From Geobacter sp. OR-1 (GTDB lineage: Bacteria; Desulfobacterota; Desulfuromonadia; Geobacterales; DSM-12255): a stretch of DNA of 64,000 bases. The stretch lies in assembly GCF_000813145.1 (NCBI RefSeq), contig NZ_BAZF01000003.1, positions 62,001 to 126,000 on the forward strand, in the 5' to 3' direction. The first letter of the stretch is position 1, and each line of letters starts with the position of its first letter. The notes under the pieces were generated by a model. It was given only the letters and a program-made list of their open reading frames with translations. It was not told the origin of the DNA and did not search any database. This document shows positions 7,140 through 18,355 of the stretch, in pieces. A program made the position numbers and the translations under genes.

Positions 7140-8957
7140 ATGGAGCGGCACGAGCCGGACTCATTCTTCGGCGGAATCGTAAAAGCGTTGGGGCTGGTAT
7201 TCGGCGATATCGGAACCAGCCCGATCTATACCCTGACCGTAATCTTTGCCCTTACGGCGCCGACCCGGGACAATGTCTTCGGCATCCTGTCGCTGGTATT
7301 CTGGACCATGACCATACTGGTCTCGGGCGAGTATGCCTGGCTGGCTATGAGTCTCGGCAAAAAGGGGCAGGGGGGCGAGATCGTCCTCCGGGAGATTCTC
7401 ATCAAGTTGCTGAAACAGGGGCGGCTCCTGGCCTTTGCCGGGTTCCTTTCCTTTCTCGGGGTCTCACTGCTCCTGGGAGACGGTGTCATTACCCCGGCTA
7501 TATCCATTCTCTCGGCAGTGGAAGGTGTGCATCTGGTCCCGGGTCTTGAGGATCTGTCCCAATCGCTCCTTGTTCTGATCGCAGCAGCCATCGCCCTCTC
7601 TCTCTTCTATTTCCAGTCCCACGGTACCGACCGTGTTGCCGGCATCTTCGGCCCGATCATGGTGGTGTACTTCGGCGCGCTCCTCACGTCAGGCCTTGTT
7701 TCCATCTCCGCAGCGCCTGAGATCGTCGGTGCGATCAACCCCATGCACGCCTTCATCTTCCTGAAAAGTAACGGTCTTTCCGGGTTTTTCGTGCTCTCCG
7801 AGGTGATTCTCTGTGCCACCGGCGGCGAGGCGCTCTATGCCGACATGGGGCATCTCGGGAAAAAGCCGATCATCCGTGCCTGGTACTTCGTTTTCATGGC
7901 GCTCATCATCAACTACCTCGGTCAGGGGGCGTTCCTGCTGCAGCACCCCGAGACGAAGAACCTGCTCTTCGGCATGATCAGAGGGCAGGCGCCCATGCTG
8001 TACATCCCGTTTCTGATCCTTACCATCATGGCAACGATCATCGCTTCCCAGGCGATCATCAGCGGTGTCTTTTCCATTGTCTATCAGGGGATAACGACCC
8101 GGCTGATGCCGCTCATGCGGGTGGAATACACCTCGACCCATATGCAGTCGCAGATCTATATCCCTGCGGTCAACTGGACCCTGATGGTGGCGGTAATCAT
8201 GGTGATGTTCATCTTCCGCAAGTCCGGGAATCTGGCTGCTGCCTACGGCATGGCAGTGACCGGTTCCATGACCATCACCGCCATCATGATGATGATCGTG
8301 TATGCCCATACCACCAAAAAATGGAAGGTCCCGATTGTCGTCCTGATCTTCCTGATCGACCTCGCCTACCTGTTATCCACCTTTTACAAGATTCCCCATG
8401 GCGCATACTGGTCGATCATCCTGGCATCGATACCGTTCGTCACCATCATGATCTGGACCAAGGGGCAGCAGGCGCTCTATTTCGCTCTGCGGCCGCTGGA
8501 TCTGGAAACCTTTGCCCTCTCCTACAACCAGATCTATGCCAAGGGGAGGATCGCCGGAACTGCGCTCTTTTTTACCCGCGAAGTAAACGTGATCCCTCCG
8601 TATCTGATCCACTGCATCATCCGGAGCAACATCATTTACGAGCGGAACATCCTCATTTCCATTGTGCGTACCGACGAACCGTTCGGGGTGGAATGCATCC
8701 TTCTTGAGGGGGTTGCAAAGGGGCTGGACGGGTTTACCGTTTCGGCCGGCTATATGGAGGTCATCGATATCGATGCCCTGCTGCAGGCGCACGCGATAAA
8801 GGGGAAGGTCATATTCTACGGCATCGAGGATATTGCGACCCGGAACCCGGCCTGGCGCGTCTTCAGCGTGATCAAGCGGCTTACCCCCAACTTCGTGCAG
8901 TTCAACAAGCTGCCGGCCAGCAAGCTCCAGGGGGTTGTAACGCGGGTGGAGATGTGA
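7140..8957 (+). CDS. kup: Kup-family potassium uptake protein, second copy
   Basis: A 605-residue paralogue of the preceding gene, highly similar along its whole length, including GLVFGDIGTSPIYTLTV and the C-terminal QFNKLPASKLQGVVTRVEM, which is identical in both copies. It is evidently a tandem duplication. Topology and motifs are those of an intact K+/H+ symporter, so both copies are probably functional, perhaps with different affinity or pH dependence (inference). No separate promoter or terminator is obvious in the 52-base gap, so it likely shares the riboswitch-controlled transcript. ATG at 7140 chosen by alignment with the first copy and a short AGGT upstream. It converges on the PrkA-like gene with a 15-base gap. 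Confidence 0.95.
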   Translation: MERHEPDSFFGGIVKALGLVFGDIGTSPIYTLTVIFALTAPTRDNVFGILSLVFWTMTILVSGEYAWLAMSLGKKGQGGEIVLREILIKLLKQGRLLAFAGFLSFLGVSLLLGDGVITPAISILSAVEGVHLVPGLEDLSQSLLVLIAAAIALSLFYFQSHGTDRVAGIFGPIMVVYFGALLTSGLVSISAAPEIVGAINPMHAFIFLKSNGLSGFFVLSEVILCATGGEALYADMGHLGKKPIIRAWYFVFMALIINYLGQGAFLLQHPETKNLLFGMIRGQAPMLYIPFLILTIMATIIASQAIISGVFSIVYQGITTRLMPLMRVEYTSTHMQSQIYIPAVNWTLMVAVIMVMFIFRKSGNLAAAYGMAVTGSMTITAIMMMIVYAHTTKKWKVPIVVLIFLIDLAYLLSTFYKIPHGAYWSIILASIPFVTIMIWTKGQQALYFALRPLDLETFALSYNQIYAKGRIAGTALFFTREVNVIPPYLIHCIIRSNIIYERNILISIVRTDEPFGVECILLEGVAKGLDGFTVSAGYMEVIDIDALLQAHAIKGKVIFYGIEDIATRNPAWRVFSVIKRLTPNFVQFNKLPASKLQGVVTRVEM

Positions 8958-8972
8958 GACGTCGTTGCGAAC

Positions 8973-11255
8973 TCAGGTAAACTGCCTGGCCAGGTCGTTG
9001 TCGATTACGTAGATGCAGACCTCGCGTGCGCCGTTCTTGGTGTAGCGGAACTTGCTGCACAGGTTCTTGATCAGGAAGGTAACATCGCTCTTGATCTTCT
9101 TGTCGTAGGTTTTGAATTCCTCCCGGTCATAATCCTTGATGGCACGCCGGAAGTTCTCGTTGGCGAGAAATGGGTCGAGTGCCTTTGACTTCAGGTTGTG
9201 CACATACCGGTCGTGCAGTGCCTGATAGAGTTTGGTTTCCGTGACCTGTTTGCCGAACATGATCTCCTGGGTCAGGGTCGAGGCGGTATACTCCTTCTGG
9301 GTCGCCTTGCGAAAGGCCAGTATCCGGTCATGGTCGACCCCCTCTCCGAGCAACCATAGTTCGATTCCCTCGAAGAACCCATCGGTGATCTCCAGCTTGT
9401 CCCAGGTATAATTACAGGTCTGCGTGGTGCCGACCTCGAAGTTGACCGCAAACAGGTAGTTCTGCAGGTCCCGGGAGATTCTTTCCTCATTGTAGTAGTA
9501 GAGCGACTCCTTTACCTCCTGGAGGATCGTGTAGTTGTACATCCGGAGCAGCGAGTCGAGGAATCCATGGGGGATCTGTTCGTTTAGTTCTGGATGCACC
9601 TTGGTGAAGAAGTTGTTGAGGATCGCCATGGTGATCATCTGATCCTTGCGGGCATAGGTGGAATAGAAATCGTTGAAAATCTTGATGGCATCCCTGCCGG
9701 AGAATCCCTGCCCACCTTCGGTCTCCGATTCGGCAATGATCTGCCGCCGCCGTTTGGCCGTCAACCGCTTCCAGTCTTCTTCTTCGAGCCAGGTGGGAAT
9801 ATGGCCGGTGTAGATTTCCATCTTCAACAGCTGCAGATTTTCGTCACAATAGAGACCGTATTTCTGCGGCTCCTCGATCCACTCCAGCATCGCTTCAGAG
9901 CGGGATTTGAGCCGGGATGAGATGATGACCCGGCCAAAATTGTGTAGTACCCGGGGAAGAAAGTTCAGCTCGATCTGCTTGCCGAAGACATTGCGGTAGA
10001 TCTCCACTTCGGTATTGAGATCGAGGACATAGGGCATCTTTATATATTCGAGCCGGTCGGAGAAGGACTGGATGTTCGCGATGTTCTTCTTGTCCTCAGG
10101 GTTCATGAGGGCGAAAAAGAGGGAGTTGACGTTCTCTTCCAGGTCTTCGACCTTGTGCACCCCTTCGCTGACGATATTATGCAGCTCGATAAGCCGTTCC
10201 GTGTTGTGCCCCTTGATGTCCATCAGCCCGTAGATACCGTTATTGGTCTTGGCGTAGGTCGAGAAGAGGTACTTCACCTGGTTGCTGTCGCGCAGCAAGG
10301 CATTGATACGCTTTTGCAGCATTTCGTTGGTCAGGATGTTCTGCTTGAGCGGCCGGTCGCCGGGGTTGAAAACGCTGACCCCTTCTCCCATCCGCCGGTT
10401 ACACTGGTAAGGACGGGCATAGACCATGCTGAAGACTTCGGCAGGACTCTTGAGCCGATGCAGCAGCGCCTGGTAGAGAGAGCTGCAGATGGTGCAGGGG
10501 TTGGTCTTGAAGACCCATTCGTACTCCTTTTCCGTAAAAAGCCGCCATTTGGCCTCGTCGTTGCGGAACAGGTCGTCGAAAAAGGAGCGGCGGTGGTCTT
10601 TCGGAATGATCAGGAGCGGATTGTCATGGGAGGGGCAGGGGATATCGATGAATTCCCCCTCCTCCTGCAGTGCGGCCTTGGCATCAATGATCTCCTCCTG
10701 CGTAAGTTCGTACTCGTCGAGGAGCTTGGAAAGATCATCAAGGAAATGGTTGACCTCCTGCTTCTTGTGGCTGCTCAGGATCTTGCGGTCGAGCCGCCAG
10801 ATCACCTCGTAGCGCATCCCCTCCTCCGTATTGGCAAACTGTTCGTATTTCATGAGCAGGTTGTTGAGGAAGGTGCTCTTGCCGCTGCCGGGAGGGCCTT
10901 CAAAGATATAGATCTTGTTCTGCTGGGCGCCTCGCTTCCAGGCATCGACCAGGTTCACGAGGCGGTTGGCAAATAGCCGGTCGGCAAAAAAGGGGTGATC
11001 GGTTCCTTCGATGAAGAGGCGATGGCAGTCGTAATAGACATAGTGGATCGATTCAGGGTCGTCGGGGTATTCGTCGATCCCTCCTTCGATATAGGTCTTT
11101 ATCATGTCATGGAAGACCTGAAAGACGTTCCGGACCACACGCGTCGGATGCGCGGTGAGGAGGTCTAGAAATTCGCCAAACGAGATGGAGGTATGCTGTT
11201 TCCAGTCGTCGATGCTCTGATTGAGATTGCTGATGGCTCTGTCGATACTGTTCAT
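8973..11255 (-). CDS. Divergent PrkA-like AAA ATPase/serine kinase (second copy)
   Basis: A 760-residue cytoplasmic protein related to, but clearly diverged from, the PrkA kinase encoded three genes upstream. A P-loop is seen at residues 119-127 (EGPPGSGKS), within an AAA-type region over roughly residues 95-450. The C-terminal 250 residues are helical and charged, as in PrkA. A region with CxxC-like cysteines (NPCTICSSL, about residues 252-260) and a preceding acidic insert are not in the other copy. It is the last gene of the minus-strand operon prkA-DUF444-spoVR, 12 bases after spoVR. The usual E. coli set (yeaG, yeaH, ycgB) has one kinase; the extra one could pair with or antagonise it. 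Kinase activity is inference only. Confidence 0.8.
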   Translation of the reverse strand: MNSIDRAISNLNQSIDDWKQHTSISFGEFLDLLTAHPTRVVRNVFQVFHDMIKTYIEGGIDEYPDDPESIHYVYYDCHRLFIEGTDHPFFADRLFANRLVNLVDAWKRGAQQNKIYIFEGPPGSGKSTFLNNLLMKYEQFANTEEGMRYEVIWRLDRKILSSHKKQEVNHFLDDLSKLLDEYELTQEEIIDAKAALQEEGEFIDIPCPSHDNPLLIIPKDHRRSFFDDLFRNDEAKWRLFTEKEYEWVFKTNPCTICSSLYQALLHRLKSPAEVFSMVYARPYQCNRRMGEGVSVFNPGDRPLKQNILTNEMLQKRINALLRDSNQVKYLFSTYAKTNNGIYGLMDIKGHNTERLIELHNIVSEGVHKVEDLEENVNSLFFALMNPEDKKNIANIQSFSDRLEYIKMPYVLDLNTEVEIYRNVFGKQIELNFLPRVLHNFGRVIISSRLKSRSEAMLEWIEEPQKYGLYCDENLQLLKMEIYTGHIPTWLEEEDWKRLTAKRRRQIIAESETEGGQGFSGRDAIKIFNDFYSTYARKDQMITMAILNNFFTKVHPELNEQIPHGFLDSLLRMYNYTILQEVKESLYYYNEERISRDLQNYLFAVNFEVGTTQTCNYTWDKLEITDGFFEGIELWLLGEGVDHDRILAFRKATQKEYTASTLTQEIMFGKQVTETKLYQALHDRYVHNLKSKALDPFLANENFRRAIKDYDREEFKTYDKKIKSDVTFLIKNLCSKFRYTKNGAREVCIYVIDNDLARQFT

Positions 11256-11267
11256 GGCGTTGCCTGA

Positions 11268-12890
11268 CTAGAGTATGGATTTCGTGAGATGACGATCCTG
11301 CATGGTGTAAAGAACCTTGCGCCAGGTCACCCGGGCTTCCTCCATTCCCGGCCAGACGTCTTCGGCAAGCTGGGGAGCTGAGGCGACTTCGCTGGTTTCC
11401 AGCCGGACCGGGTTCCCCCAGAAGAACTCGATCCCCATCATGGTGTTGGCGATGAATTCCTCAACGAGAGGTTTCCCTTCGAAGCGGTGGATCAGGTAAA
11501 GCCCCTCACCGGTCCTTGTCTCGTCAATGGTTATGGCTGGCGGGTGATAGAGAGTGTCCAGCAGCATTTGCCGGTACTGCTGGCCGCTGCGGCTCTTCAC
11601 ATAGTATTCCCAACTCATCTTCGCCTTGTTGAGCCGTTTGCCGGCCACGAACAGCCGGTGGCGATCCACGAATTCCTGGTCGACATAGGTGGAGAGGAAG
11701 AGGAAATCGGCGCAGTTTTCCCTGACCGTAAAGATGAAATCGCGTCCTTTCCCGGTTCCGGTATCGAAACTCTTGCGCGCCTCGGCATTCAGGAGCCGCT
11801 GATAGTCGAAAGTGAGCTTCCCCTTGTCAGCCAGTTCTTCGATGTGCTGAAACAGCCTCATCCCCAAGGCGTACGGATTGAGGCCGACGCGCGGCAGAGA
11901 CGTGACACCGCTATGAACCCGGGCGAATTCCACTTCATGCCCCCTGATCCGCTCGTCGAGCAGGAACAGGGTTTCATGCCAGTAGCTTGCCCACCCCTCA
12001 TTCATGATCTTGGTGCGGATTTGCGGCTGGAAGTAGATAGAGGTCTTGCGGACTACCTCTATTACCGACTTCATCCATTTGTTCTCGTCCCTGTTCAGGT
12101 ATGGTGAATGTTTCATGATAAACTGCAGCAGATCGAGGCGGCCATGATGGCCGCTGCTCTGGCTTTTGGCGAACAGGGCTTCGAATTCGGGGTGTTTCGC
12201 GGCGACCTCGGCAAAAAAGGTATTTTCACCCTGTTTGCCGAAGGTTCTCATGCAGTGATTGTAGCGTTCCACTTCCTTGATGAACTCGGTAACCTTTACC
12301 TGCTTCACCGACTGGATAAAGACGTCGAAGTAGTAGTTGAGGCGGTGTGACATGGCGTCGGTCGTGGTCCGGTGCAACTGGGAGAGTTCCTGGAAGTAGC
12401 CGGCCTGGTTGTCGATAGCGCGGGCGAATTCGATGACGTAGTCGACCCACCGTCCGTGCTCGGCACGCAGCCGGGCGATGAGCCGTTTGTCGGCCAGCGC
12501 CTCACCGGCCAGGTCGAAGTCCCAGGTATGGCGGAAGTAGAGATTGTTCTGGAAAAAGTCTATGTGCGCCAGCACATGGTAGAAGATCATCACATTGAGC
12601 CAGTCCGGGTTGTTGTCGTTGTAGAAGGAGATGGCCGGACGGGTGTTGATTACGGTTTCATAGGGGTTGGAGGGGTAGAGTTCGTACTTTCCCTTTTCCT
12701 TGAGCACCTCCACCTCGTGGACCCAGTAGTCGTAAAGGGTGGGTATCATCATCTTGGGAGAGAGTTCCAGGAGATCGCGGTTGGTGACGATATACTCCAG
12801 GGTTTCATCCTGAAAACGGAGTCCCGCGGCGCGTGCCCTTTCCTTGCACCCCTCCATGATCCGTTTCGTATGCTGGTCGATTAGCTGCAT
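11268..12890 (-). CDS. spoVR: SpoVR family protein
   Basis: A 540-residue SpoVR/YcgB-family protein of about the usual family length. The family is named for a Bacillus spore-cortex gene, but in non-sporulating proteobacteria it accompanies PrkA and a DUF444 protein and is linked to stationary-phase or starvation responses. Conserved family stretches seen include the N-terminal LYDYWVHEVE region, the NEGWASYWHE block near residue 295 (two His and a Glu resembling a metal site) and NPYALGMRLFQHIE. No membrane segment or signal peptide is seen, so it is cytoplasmic. It starts 10 bases after the DUF444 gene and is followed 12 bases later by the second PrkA-like gene. Biochemical function unknown. 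Confidence 0.93.
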   Translation of the reverse strand: MQLIDQHTKRIMEGCKERARAAGLRFQDETLEYIVTNRDLLELSPKMMIPTLYDYWVHEVEVLKEKGKYELYPSNPYETVINTRPAISFYNDNNPDWLNVMIFYHVLAHIDFFQNNLYFRHTWDFDLAGEALADKRLIARLRAEHGRWVDYVIEFARAIDNQAGYFQELSQLHRTTTDAMSHRLNYYFDVFIQSVKQVKVTEFIKEVERYNHCMRTFGKQGENTFFAEVAAKHPEFEALFAKSQSSGHHGRLDLLQFIMKHSPYLNRDENKWMKSVIEVVRKTSIYFQPQIRTKIMNEGWASYWHETLFLLDERIRGHEVEFARVHSGVTSLPRVGLNPYALGMRLFQHIEELADKGKLTFDYQRLLNAEARKSFDTGTGKGRDFIFTVRENCADFLFLSTYVDQEFVDRHRLFVAGKRLNKAKMSWEYYVKSRSGQQYRQMLLDTLYHPPAITIDETRTGEGLYLIHRFEGKPLVEEFIANTMMGIEFFWGNPVRLETSEVASAPQLAEDVWPGMEEARVTWRKVLYTMQDRHLTKSIL

Positions 12891-12900
12891 ATAGGCCCCG

Positions 12901-14259
12901 TCAGGAGATCAGCTTCCTGATCCCTTCTATCAGCCGCGTCTCGTCCGCGTCTTCATCCATGACATCAAGGCGGATGAGATCCGGCTTTTCACTGAGCAGC
13001 CCTGATGCATTCAGGTATTTTTGCACCTCGGTTTGTCCCGAATTGTAGGTATGCCCGGCAATGGTAATGCCGACCCGGCTGGCATAAGTGAGGATCTGCT
13101 TCAGCTCCGGAAGCGCCTCGCTGCCGTCGGTGTCCCAATCGTCGCCGTCGGTGCCATGAAAGACATAGATATTGTAATCCCTGGCCAAGTTCTCCTTGGC
13201 CACGATTTCGTTCACCAAACGGTATCCTGCCGCCACCTTGGTGCCACCGGCCACCTGCAGGTTGTAATAGGTGTAAAAGTCGGGGACTTCCCGGGCCTGG
13301 TCGTCGTGGAGAATAAAGCGGGACTCTACCTGGCGTTCATACTGGTAGATGAGCCAGCTGTAGATCAGGACATGTTGCGAAGCGACCAGTTCCGTGGCCT
13401 TGCCGGCCATGGAGCCGGAATAGTCCCTGAGAAAGAAGATCATTGCCTGGGATTCGTAGTCCAGCTCCCTGGAGAGGATACGATAGACCTTGTCCCGCGG
13501 AGCGATGAGAAAGCGGGTGGTGTCGATGTCATAAAGATCCGGGGCATTCCCCAGGGCAATATTGGTTTCCAGGATCCTTTTCAGGGTAGCTTTCTTGTCC
13601 AGGATCTGGCCGAAGCCGCGGTTCTTGTCGGTCAGTTCGTAGGTATAGCGGGCAAGGGCACTCTTCTTCCCCTTTTCCTTGAGGTTGGGGAGCTCGAACT
13701 TCTCGGTCAGTATCTTTCCCAGGTCATAGGCGCTGGATTCCAGTTCATGGGATTCGCCGCCGCCATGTCCGGCGCCTCCTCCTCCCTGGTCCCCTTCGGG
13801 GCGGATCGGCTGTTCGCCGATAACCTCCCCTTCTTCCCCGGCACCGCTCCCTCCGGATGCGCCTTCCTCGCCCGGCGGCCGGATCCGGTCATGAATGAAT
13901 TTTTCCTCGACAGTGGTGGGGACCACCACGAATTTGGTCTTGTCCCCGCGTCCCGGCTTTATAAGCCGGCCGACCCGGATCTTGCGGGGGAATCCGTCCT
14001 GTTCGCGCAGGCGATCCCTTTCCAGCAGCTCCTCAAGAGAACCGATCCGCGACGTGTAGGAGGCTTGCGGTTCCGATCTGTCCTGCAGGCAGCAGAAATC
14101 GCTCCGGCCATACAGTTCGTCATGCTCGGGGATGGCATGGTCTGTCCGGAGGGTGTGGCTGAGGTTGCCCTGCAGTTCGCTCCGCAGCTGCGCTTCCCGT
14201 TCCGGCGTTAAGCCGCGCTCTTTGAGCTCTTGGAGGTATGTCAGCAAGCTATCGTTCAT
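12901..14259 (-). CDS. yeaH: DUF444 (YeaH-like) VWA-domain protein
   Basis: About 452 residues of the DUF444/YeaH family. The C-terminal half is a von Willebrand A-like domain with a MIDAS-type D-x-S-x-S metal motif (RDYSGSMAGK), and later the acidic loop FHGTDGDDWDTDG. Between the two halves is a low-complexity glycine- and glutamate-rich linker (about 150-180) with GGxGGGGAGHGGG-type sequence. In E. coli the homologue is co-transcribed with the PrkA-like kinase yeaG. Here it lies 47 bases after prkA and 10 bases before spoVR. No good ribosome site marks the start; I use the ATG at 14259, with a GTG at 14295 as alternative. A role as scaffold or adaptor for the AAA kinase is inference, by analogy with MoxR-VWA pairs. 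Confidence 0.88.
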   Translation of the reverse strand: MNDSLLTYLQELKERGLTPEREAQLRSELQGNLSHTLRTDHAIPEHDELYGRSDFCCLQDRSEPQASYTSRIGSLEELLERDRLREQDGFPRKIRVGRLIKPGRGDKTKFVVVPTTVEEKFIHDRIRPPGEEGASGGSGAGEEGEVIGEQPIRPEGDQGGGGAGHGGGESHELESSAYDLGKILTEKFELPNLKEKGKKSALARYTYELTDKNRGFGQILDKKATLKRILETNIALGNAPDLYDIDTTRFLIAPRDKVYRILSRELDYESQAMIFFLRDYSGSMAGKATELVASQHVLIYSWLIYQYERQVESRFILHDDQAREVPDFYTYYNLQVAGGTKVAAGYRLVNEIVAKENLARDYNIYVFHGTDGDDWDTDGSEALPELKQILTYASRVGITIAGHTYNSGQTEVQKYLNASGLLSEKPDLIRLDVMDEDADETRLIEGIRKLIS

Positions 14260-14306
14260 GGTTTTACCGCACAGCCGGTCCTGATGCCTGATCACGATCC
14301 GCTGCG

Positions 14307-16361
14307 CTAGCTTTCATCATCCTGGGTGCAGAAATACTCAATGGTTTTTTCCGCACAGGTCCGGCAGTAATTCAGCTTGGTCAGCATGGTCACGATGATT
14401 CGATCGTAGAGTTTCTGGTTTTCCTCGTTGGTCCGGTTGGCCAGTGCGCCGATGAGACTGCCGGCGCCGGCAATGTCGCTCTTCAGCCGCACATCGGTGA
14501 CCGCCTTGACCAGTTCCAGGTTATCCATGAAATCGTAGGAGGGCTCCACGGTGATTTTCTGGCCATAGATCTTGCGGATGGCGGTACGGAAGGTGTCGCG
14601 CTGCTCCTCGGTTTTGAGGCCGAGCCGCTCTTCGATGTTGCGCACGAACCGCTCGTCGATCTTGAGAGCCTTGAGTTTGCCGTTCTGGGGATCCTTGTAT
14701 TTCCAGATCTTGTCCGGTCCCAGGTTTTCGGCATCAATGCCGATGACCATGTTGACGTAGTTCATGACGTCCTTGCGAATGGCAAACGGTTCATCCATAT
14801 AGGCATTGAACATCTCGGTCATGATCCGTTCGCGATAGAGACTTTTGGCGATCTTCAGGTCGTCGAGATATTTGGCCCGGTCGCTTGCTTCCGCTACGTA
14901 ATCGAGAATGATCCGCTCCATCGCCCTGAAGATGTCCAGTGCTACCATGCACCGACCTTCGTTGGTCTCGGAGCTTTCCGCCAGCAGCTGGATGGCCCGC
15001 CCCAGGTTTCTCTGGCCGAGCCCCTTCTGGCCGAACCGTTTGGTGATATCAGGTTCCTGATTAAGGGTATCGATGACCTCAGCCAGGGTCTTCATGCTTT
15101 TTTCCCCGGCGATTTCTCCGGCAGCCAGCTTCATTGTCTCTACCGGGGTCAGCTTCTCAGAACGGGGAAGGCGGGAAAGGACTATGGACACGGAGCCGGC
15201 GTAATTAAGGTTCGGGTCCTGGTGGAGCTCTTCGCGGGTAATCGTTGTCTTGGTCTCGCTGCCGATGGCATAGGTGGTAAGACTCTCCTGCATGCGATAG
15301 TTGGTGTTGTGCGAGACATAACAGATACGGCAACGGTCGATAATGGGGGCTTCTTCCTTTTCAGCCAGAAAGCGGTTGAATTCCGAATTGTTGCTGGTTG
15401 CAATGATGAGGGTGTCGATGGGCCATTTGTAGCCGTCGATTTCAATCACCCGGTTTTGGATGACACCCAGATAGACCTGGACGAGATCCTTTTTGTTTTT
15501 GTAGATCTCGTCGGCAAAATGGATACCCCCACCGGCAACCCTGGCCAGTGCGCCGCGCCGCAGGTCGAAGCGGTAGGGGTTGTTGGTGTCGGTGATGTGG
15601 AGAAGCCGCTGGATCGATTCCTCTCCCAGAAGATCCACGGCCGACGAGGTGATCTTGTCCTTGGCCGGATATTTGCCGGTTATGGTGCCGAGGCTTTCGG
15701 AGAGCGGCACCGGTACGATTTCGATATGGCCCAGCATCGCCTTTATGTCGCCGCCGGTATAGTTGCGGATGTCGTTCCAGATATAATCGCTGCAGGCGCC
15801 CAGTGGGCGGTAATTGTCGAAGAAGGTTTCAATGGCCTTGTCGCTGAAGCCGAAGGTCTTACCCAGGTAGGCCCTGGTCTGATCCTGGTCCGGGAACAGA
15901 TTCATTGCCAGAATCAGCGGATCTTCGTAGGTCTGGGATTCAATGGTGGCAATCCGGCCGTAACTCCCTAGCTTGTCCATGTTGACATAGCGGAAGGTGT
16001 ACTTGCGGTTGCCGTCCTGACTGAGGAATTCGCGATAGCGGGAGCAGAGAAATTCCACGAAAAAGGTCTTGCCGTTGCCCGGCTCGCCGACAAGGACAAA
16101 GGCCATCTCCTTGCTGGACCCGCCTTCTGCGGCATCTTTCACGAACGAGACGAAGCTGTTGATCTCGTCGTACATGCCGATAGGATGTTTTTTCCCGGTG
16201 CGGAAGATCTTGAAGTCATAGGTCGTCCTGCCGTTGACCACGACCTTTTCGATTTCATGTTCCAAGATCATCCGGGCTACGCCCTGAAAGGTATTTTCGA
16301 ATTTCCGGTTTCCCGATTTTACCTCTTTCAGGTGATGCTCAAGGGTAAGCTCTCCAGCCAT
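14307..16361 (-). CDS. prkA: PrkA family serine protein kinase
   Basis: A 684-residue PrkA-type protein. The N-terminal AAA domain carries a P-loop at residues 92-99 (GEPGNGKT) and a Walker-B-like stretch GGIHFADEIYKN. The C-terminal part (about 400-680) corresponds to the PrkA kinase-like domain. The family is described as a serine kinase in Bacillus and as the sigma-S/nitrogen-starvation protein YeaG in E. coli. The ATG has an excellent GGAGG site 5 bases upstream. It is the first gene of the four-gene operon ending in a second PrkA-like gene. A 9-bp inverted repeat lies 23-64 bases upstream of the start. Confidence 0.93.
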   Translation of the reverse strand: MAGELTLEHHLKEVKSGNRKFENTFQGVARMILEHEIEKVVVNGRTTYDFKIFRTGKKHPIGMYDEINSFVSFVKDAAEGGSSKEMAFVLVGEPGNGKTFFVEFLCSRYREFLSQDGNRKYTFRYVNMDKLGSYGRIATIESQTYEDPLILAMNLFPDQDQTRAYLGKTFGFSDKAIETFFDNYRPLGACSDYIWNDIRNYTGGDIKAMLGHIEIVPVPLSESLGTITGKYPAKDKITSSAVDLLGEESIQRLLHITDTNNPYRFDLRRGALARVAGGGIHFADEIYKNKKDLVQVYLGVIQNRVIEIDGYKWPIDTLIIATSNNSEFNRFLAEKEEAPIIDRCRICYVSHNTNYRMQESLTTYAIGSETKTTITREELHQDPNLNYAGSVSIVLSRLPRSEKLTPVETMKLAAGEIAGEKSMKTLAEVIDTLNQEPDITKRFGQKGLGQRNLGRAIQLLAESSETNEGRCMVALDIFRAMERIILDYVAEASDRAKYLDDLKIAKSLYRERIMTEMFNAYMDEPFAIRKDVMNYVNMVIGIDAENLGPDKIWKYKDPQNGKLKALKIDERFVRNIEERLGLKTEEQRDTFRTAIRKIYGQKITVEPSYDFMDNLELVKAVTDVRLKSDIAGAGSLIGALANRTNEENQKLYDRIIVTMLTKLNYCRTCAEKTIEYFCTQDDES

Positions 16362-16383
16362 ACGTTCCTCCGTCGTGCCGTTC

Positions 16384-16425
16384 CTGGGGTGAGTGCGCCG
16401 CTTGTTTAGAAATTATTCACCCCAG
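16384..16425. promoter_or_regulatory. Inverted repeat upstream of prkA (possible operator)
   Basis: CTGGGGTGA (16384-16392) and its exact complement TCACCCCAG (16417-16425) are separated by 24 bases. The element lies between the groEL terminator and the prkA ribosome site. It could be an operator or an RNA hairpin in the prkA leader. No clear -35/-10 pair was identified beside it. Confidence 0.4.
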
Positions 16426-16470
16426 ACATCATTTTGCAAGTACGGGAAGGCAGAATTGTCGGAAACGCAA

Positions 16471-16503
16471 AAAGGGAGCGGATCGCTGGATCCGCTCCCT
16501 TTT
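16471..16503 (-). terminator. Intrinsic terminator of groES-groEL
   Basis: AAAGGGAGCGGATC (16471-16484) pairs perfectly with GATCCGCTCCCTTT (16489-16502) around a GCTG loop. Read on the minus strand the hairpin is followed by a run of T, 36 bases after the groEL stop. Confidence 0.88.
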
Positions 16504-16537
16504 GTATGGAGCATTGTTTTATCTGGGTGTGAGCAGA

Positions 16538-18352
<1,815 letters not shown>

Positions 18353-18355
18353 CTA

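Noticed and set aside
13021-14211. A 396-codon plus-strand frame opposite the DUF444 gene
   Set aside because: The DUF444 protein has clear MIDAS and family sequence on the minus strand; the plus frame has none.
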